A stretch of DNA of 8,186 nucleotides from Pseudomonadota bacterium (GTDB taxonomy: Bacteria > Pseudomonadota > Gammaproteobacteria > Burkholderiales > Burkholderiaceae_C). A model generated the notes under the pieces. That model was not told where the DNA came from. It did not search any database and was given only the letters and a program-made list of their open reading frames with translations. Below, one piece after another: positions 5,639 through 8,186 of this stretch (position 1 is the first letter of the stretch; each line of letters begins with the position of its first letter). Made by a program: the position numbers and the translations under genes. The stretch covers positions 1 to 8,186 of the forward strand of contig JAFAGF010000285.1 of NCBI GenBank assembly GCA_023422975.1. The letters run 5' to 3'.

Positions 5639-5668
5639 GTGCAAATCAGGGATTGCACGGGGGTGCAT
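5639..5668. promoter_or_regulatory. Three alternating GTGCA/TGCAC half-sites upstream of the TctC gene
   Basis: GTGCAA (5639-5644), TTGCAC (5653-5658) and GTGCAT (5663-5668) alternate in orientation, so the middle element can pair with either neighbour. The first pair extends to GTGCAA-TC/GA-TTGCAC with one bulged A. The cluster lies 8 nt after the TAGAAT hexamer and about 70 nt before the start codon. It would suit an operator, or two mutually exclusive hairpins in a 5' leader. Which applies, if either, is unknown. Confidence 0.35.
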
Positions 5669-5739
5669 CTCCTCGCTGAGTTCCTAGGATCGCATCCCCA
5701 ACAAACCTACAAGTTACGACAAGCATCAGGAGATTCACC

Positions 5740-6729
5740 ATGACCCCATCTTTCCGCATTGCTGCCATCGCTTTGGCTGCTGCCACCGCCTCCTTGGGCG
5801 CAGTGGCACAAGATTTTCCTGGCGGTAAAAACGTCACCATCGTGGTGCCCTTTACGGCAGGCGGCCCCACCGACCGCGTTGCCCGCGATTTGGCGGAAGC
5901 CCTGCGCAAGCCCCTGGGTGGCGCCACCGTGGTGATCGAAAACGTGGCTGGCGCTGGCAGCACCATTGGCGCAGCCAAGGTGGCACGCTCTCCTGCTGAC
6001 GGCTACACCCTGCTGCTGAACCACATTGGCATGTCCACCATGCCTTCGCTGTACCGCAAGCTGCCATTCAACGTGCTCAACGACTTTGAGTTCCTGGGCA
6101 TCGTCAACGACGTTCCCATGACCGTGATTGGCCGCCCCACTCTGGAAGCCAAGGACTTCGGCGAACTGCGCACATGGATCAACAAGGAAAAAGAGAAGGT
6201 CAACATTGGCCACTCGGGTCTGGGTTCCGCTGGTCACCTGTGCGGCCTGATGTTCCAAAGCGCGCTGAATGTGCAAATGACACCCGTGCCTTACAAGGGC
6301 GCTGCGCCAGCGATCACTGACCTGATGGGCGGCACCATCGACCTGATGTGCGACCAAACCACCAACACTTCGTCGCAAATCGAAGCGAAAAAGGTCAAGG
6401 CTTACGGCGTGACCACGCTGGAAAAGCTGAAGGCTCCTGCGCTGAAAGATCTGGCCACGCTGGACTCTGCTGGCCTCAAGGGCTTCAACGTGACCGTATG
6501 GCACGGCCTGTACGCCCCCAAGGGCACACCAGCTGACGTGCTGACCAAGATCAACACCGCGCTGAAGGCAGCCGTCAAAGACCCAGACTTCATCAAGAAG
6601 CAAGAAGGTCTGGGCGCTGTGGTGGTAGCGGACAACCGTGTAGAGCCCGCCGAGCACAAGAAGTTTGTGGCCAAGGAAATCGAAAGCTGGGGCAAGGTCA
6701 TCAAAGCGGCCGGCCAGTTCGCCGACTAA
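5740..6729 (+). CDS. TctC/Bug-family tripartite tricarboxylate transporter binding protein
   Basis: This 329-aa periplasmic binding protein belongs to the TctC (Bug) family, which binds carboxylates and similar small molecules and is greatly expanded in Burkholderiales. The signal peptide is MTPSFRIAAIALAAATASLGAVA, with cleavage before QDFP (after residue 23). The family hallmark VPFTAGGPTD lies at residues 36-45. Further typical blocks are GAGSTIGAAKVARSPADGYTLL, a PSLYRKLPF segment, GSAGHLCGLMFQSA, PYKGAAPAITDLMGGTIDLMCDQ and HGLYAPKGTP. Length is normal for the family. The ribosome binding site AGGAGA (5728-5733) is 6 nt before ATG 5740. No tctA or tctB membrane genes are nearby, so it is an orphan binding protein, as most Bug proteins are. 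It probably has its own promoter in the AT-rich region upstream and ends at the terminator at 6760-6806. The ligand cannot be predicted. Confidence 0.93.
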   Translation: MTPSFRIAAIALAAATASLGAVAQDFPGGKNVTIVVPFTAGGPTDRVARDLAEALRKPLGGATVVIENVAGAGSTIGAAKVARSPADGYTLLLNHIGMSTMPSLYRKLPFNVLNDFEFLGIVNDVPMTVIGRPTLEAKDFGELRTWINKEKEKVNIGHSGLGSAGHLCGLMFQSALNVQMTPVPYKGAAPAITDLMGGTIDLMCDQTTNTSSQIEAKKVKAYGVTTLEKLKAPALKDLATLDSAGLKGFNVTVWHGLYAPKGTPADVLTKINTALKAAVKDPDFIKKQEGLGAVVVADNRVEPAEHKKFVAKEIESWGKVIKAAGQFAD

Positions 6730-6741
6730 GCCCGCATTGCC

Positions 6742-6758
6742 AGGCTCTCTTCGAGCCT
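6742..6758. other. Small stem-loop next to the terminator
   Basis: AGGCTC (6742-6747) pairs with GAGCCT (6753-6758) around TCTTC. It sits 12 nt after the TctC stop and just before the main terminator, and may add to transcript-end structure. Confidence 0.35.
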
Positions 6759-6759
6759 T

Positions 6760-6806
6760 CAACAAAAAAACCGCCCAGTGTGATTGCCCTGGGCGGTTTT
6801 TTGTTG
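6760..6806. terminator. Bidirectional intrinsic terminator
   Basis: The GC stem CCGCCCAG (6771-6778) pairs with CTGGGCGG (6789-6796) around a 10-nt loop. It is flanked by CAACAAAAAAA on the left and TTTTTTGTTG on the right. A T-run therefore follows the stem in both reading directions. It serves the + strand TctC gene and the - strand CFA-synthase/DUF1840 unit, which converge here. Confidence 0.92.
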
Positions 6807-6844
6807 CTTGCACACCAGCGCTCCAAGGCGCCACTGCAGCGGGT

Positions 6845-7207
6845 TTACTTGGGCGCAATCCAGGTCACGGGTTTGCCTTCAGCCGCACTGCGGCGCAGCA
6901 TATCGGCAAACGGCACCACGCGCTGGCGCAGGCTCACCGGGCCAAGCTTGGCCGAATCGGCTGCAGCGGCCGACTCTTGCTCCTTGGTGCTTTCACCCAC
7001 GCCATCCATTTCATCCTTGATGGCTTGGCGGCGTGCATCGTCTTCTTGCACCGCCTTGTCCAGTGCTGCCAGCGCAGCAGGAATTTGCTCCACCGTCAAA
7101 ATACCGGGCTCATTCAACGGCTTGTCCAACAGCTTCAAGATCTGTTCTGCGGCGGCCTTGAGCATGATCAGGTCGGCCGTTGCACGCGATTGGAAGGTGT
7201 ATGCCAT
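6845..7207 (-). CDS. DUF1840 family protein
   Basis: This 120-aa protein starts MAYTFQSRATADLIMLKAAAEQILKLL and continues with LTVEQIPAALAALDKAVQEDD. The opening Y-x-F-x-S-(K/R)-A-x-x-D-(V/L)-I-M-L pattern and the later (E/D)Q-(I/M)-PAA-(I/L)-AAL pattern match what I recall of DUF1840, a small proteobacterial family of unknown function. The second half is charged and helical in appearance, with a variable Glu/Lys/Ala-rich linker (about 60-90). The C-terminus, PVSLRQRVVPFADMLRRSAAEGKPVTWIAP, looks conserved. There is no signal peptide or membrane segment, so it is probably cytoplasmic. ATG 7207 lies 4 nt after the stop of the CFA-synthase gene. Its Shine-Dalgarno AAGGAT (7214-7219 on this strand) overlaps that stop codon, so the pair is likely translationally coupled. 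The reading frame is open further upstream, but only through the end of the CFA-synthase gene. Confidence 0.85.
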   Translation of the reverse strand: MAYTFQSRATADLIMLKAAAEQILKLLDKPLNEPGILTVEQIPAALAALDKAVQEDDARRQAIKDEMDGVGESTKEQESAAAADSAKLGPVSLRQRVVPFADMLRRSAAEGKPVTWIAPK

Positions 7208-7211
7208 GTTC

Positions 7212-8180
7212 TTATCCTTTGTACATGTATTGCCGTTGGAAAGGGTACTGAGATTGTGCGCCACGCAACGCGCCCTGCTCCCAATCCCCGCTGGGGTGGA
7301 TGACCAACATTTGATGCAGCCCCATCCACCCTTGTTCAAAACCCATCGCACAGCCCGCCAGATAGAGGCGATAGGCACGCAATGCACGGTCAGAACGCTC
7401 GGCATCGGTCTGCGCCGTCAGGATCTGCTGCGCCTGTGGCAGCTGTGACTCCAGCGCATCCGACCAGGCCCACAGCGTGCGGGCATAGTGCGGGCGCAGG
7501 TTTTCGGTGTCGACCATCTCCAAGCCTGCATCAGCCATATCGTGCAGCACTGCGCTGACGTGCACCAGCTCACCCCCGGGAAAGATATAACGCCCGATGA
7601 ATTCCCCCATGCCCGCACCCAGCTGGCGGTTGCGCGTGCCTCCGGCCGTAATGCCGTGGATCAGAGCCATGCCACCGGGTTGCAGCAAACGCCGCACGGT
7701 GTGAAAGTATTCGGGCAGATTCGCCAAGCCTACATGCTCGAACATGCCCACCGATGCCATCTTTTCATAGGGCTGGTCGGCCATTTGCCGGTAGTCGCAC
7801 AGCTCCACCTGCACCTGCGCCTCCAGCCCCAGGTCTTGAATGCGCTGGCGCACATAGTTGTACTGGTTGCGCGACAGGGTGATGCCCTTGGCTTTCACGC
7901 CGTAGTGCTGCGCCGCCCAAAGAATCAAGCCACCCCAGCCGCAGCCGATGTCCAAGAACCGCTCACCGGTGCGCAAATCCAGCTTGCGGCAGATGTGGTC
8001 GAGCTTGGCTTCCTGGGCCTGCGCCAGCGTCATCTCTGCGTTGCGGTAATAAGCACACGAATACACACGCCGCGGGTCTAGCCACAGCGCATAAAAATCG
8101 TCCGACAAGTCGTAATGAAACTGCACCTGCTGGGCATCGCGCTCCAGGGTGTGCAAGGCCATAGAGCGCGCGCGGGCCAT
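7212..8180 (-). CDS. Cyclopropane-fatty-acyl-phospholipid synthase family methyltransferase (start uncertain)
   Basis: This 322-aa SAM-dependent methyltransferase is of the CFA synthase/CmaS type, which transfers a methylene from S-adenosylmethionine to lipid double bonds. Numbering from ATG 8180: HYDLSDDFY (22-30), YSCAYY (40-45, Cys42), the SAM-binding loop FLDIGCGWGG (75-84), GITLSRNQ (99-106), GMFEHVG with Glu148 (145-151), LIHG with His175, YIFPGGEL (198-205), Tyr232 and YLAGCAMGF with Cys277. These match the Cys, Glu, His, Tyr and Cys positions known as active-site or bicarbonate-binding residues in E. coli Cfa, so catalysis looks possible. The roughly 100-residue N-terminal domain of E. 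coli Cfa (382 aa) is absent. The frame stays open to the window edge (only CAAACC precedes the ATG) with no ribosome binding site visible, so the true start may lie outside. It is followed 4 nt later by the DUF1840 gene, then a shared terminator. Confidence 0.88.
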   Translation of the reverse strand: MARARSMALHTLERDAQQVQFHYDLSDDFYALWLDPRRVYSCAYYRNAEMTLAQAQEAKLDHICRKLDLRTGERFLDIGCGWGGLILWAAQHYGVKAKGITLSRNQYNYVRQRIQDLGLEAQVQVELCDYRQMADQPYEKMASVGMFEHVGLANLPEYFHTVRRLLQPGGMALIHGITAGGTRNRQLGAGMGEFIGRYIFPGGELVHVSAVLHDMADAGLEMVDTENLRPHYARTLWAWSDALESQLPQAQQILTAQTDAERSDRALRAYRLYLAGCAMGFEQGWMGLHQMLVIHPSGDWEQGALRGAQSQYPFQRQYMYKG

Positions 8181-8186
8181 GGTTTG

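Larger units (their letters stand above)
5405..5739. other. AT-rich intergenic region
   Basis: This 335-bp gap between the ligase and TctC genes holds no convincing gene. Direct count gives 53 G/C in the 180 bases at 5461-5640 (about 29%), far below the flanking genes. It contains a stem-loop (5424-5451), a palindrome (5561-5587) and GTGCA/TGCAC half-sites (5639-5668). A TAGAAT hexamer at 5626-5631 could be a -10 box, and TTGACC at 5598-5603 resembles a -35 box, but the 22-nt spacing between them is too long for a standard sigma-70 promoter. It most likely carries the TctC gene's promoter, not precisely located here. Confidence 0.6.

Noticed and set aside
5654..5667. TGCAC-N4-GTGCA read as an NtrC binding site
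   Set aside because: NtrC sites have the same half-sites but about 7 nt between them. Here the spacing is 4 (and 6 at 1743-1758), so the match fails despite a plausible link to nutrient uptake.
5549..5743. A 64-aa frame ending at the TctC start codon
   Set aside because: It starts with TTG without a ribosome binding site and passes through the half-site cluster and the TctC ribosome binding site. No recognisable protein features.
5707..6858. A 383-aa open frame on the - strand opposite the TctC gene
   Set aside because: It is antisense to a gene with a clear TctC signature and runs through the bidirectional terminator, which a real gene would not be expected to do.
6665..7448. Open frames of 212 and 222 aa on the + strand opposite the DUF1840 and CFA-synthase genes
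   Set aside because: They overlap the terminator and the end of the TctC gene, and are antisense to two supported genes. They show no family motif.

Overview
The window looks like chromosomal DNA of a betaproteobacterium, most likely of the family Comamonadaceae (Acidovorax/Rhodoferax/Polaromonas type). The genes are GC-rich and densely packed. An intergenic repeat built on TAGCGCTT-N7-AAGCGCTA followed by ACAGCTA is of a kind I associate with that family. The gene types also fit: Liv-type ABC operons with a PaaK-like ligase, orphan TctC/Bug binding proteins, and a DUF1840 protein. The family assignment rests on memory of these signatures, not on a search.

Bases 1-5404 are the downstream part of a branched-chain-amino-acid-type (Liv/HAAT) ABC transporter operon on the + strand. 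In order: the C-terminus of a LivM-type permease (cut by the window edge), two tandem paralogous periplasmic binding proteins (438 and 435 aa), a LivF-type ATPase with a basic C-terminal tail, and a 415-aa phenylacetate-CoA-ligase-like AMP-binding protein. A ligase in the operon suggests the transported substrate is a carboxylic acid (aromatic or branched) that is converted to its CoA thioester after uptake. That is inference; the substrate is not known. The gaps after both binding-protein genes and after the ATPase gene hold stem-loops, and two gaps carry copies or fragments of the Comamonadaceae-type repeat.

Bases 5405-5739 are a 335-bp non-coding gap. Its middle (about 5461-5640) is only about 29% G+C by direct count, a sharp trough. 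It has a stem-loop just after the ligase gene, a palindrome, and a cluster of GTGCA/TGCAC half-sites before the next gene. It probably separates the Liv operon from a new transcription unit.

Bases 5740-6729 encode an orphan TctC/Bug-family periplasmic binding protein on the + strand. It ends at a strong bidirectional intrinsic terminator (6760-6806).

Bases 6845-8186 are on the - strand: a cyclopropane-fatty-acyl-phospholipid-synthase-family methyltransferase (start at or beyond the right edge) followed 4 nt later by a 120-aa DUF1840 protein. The two converge on the terminator shared with the TctC gene. I saw no tRNA, rRNA, CRISPR array, insertion sequence or phage gene. Most of the window is ordinary transport and lipid metabolism. 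The points most worth following are the duplicated binding proteins, the ligase with its degenerate P-loop, and the intergenic RNA/DNA structures.
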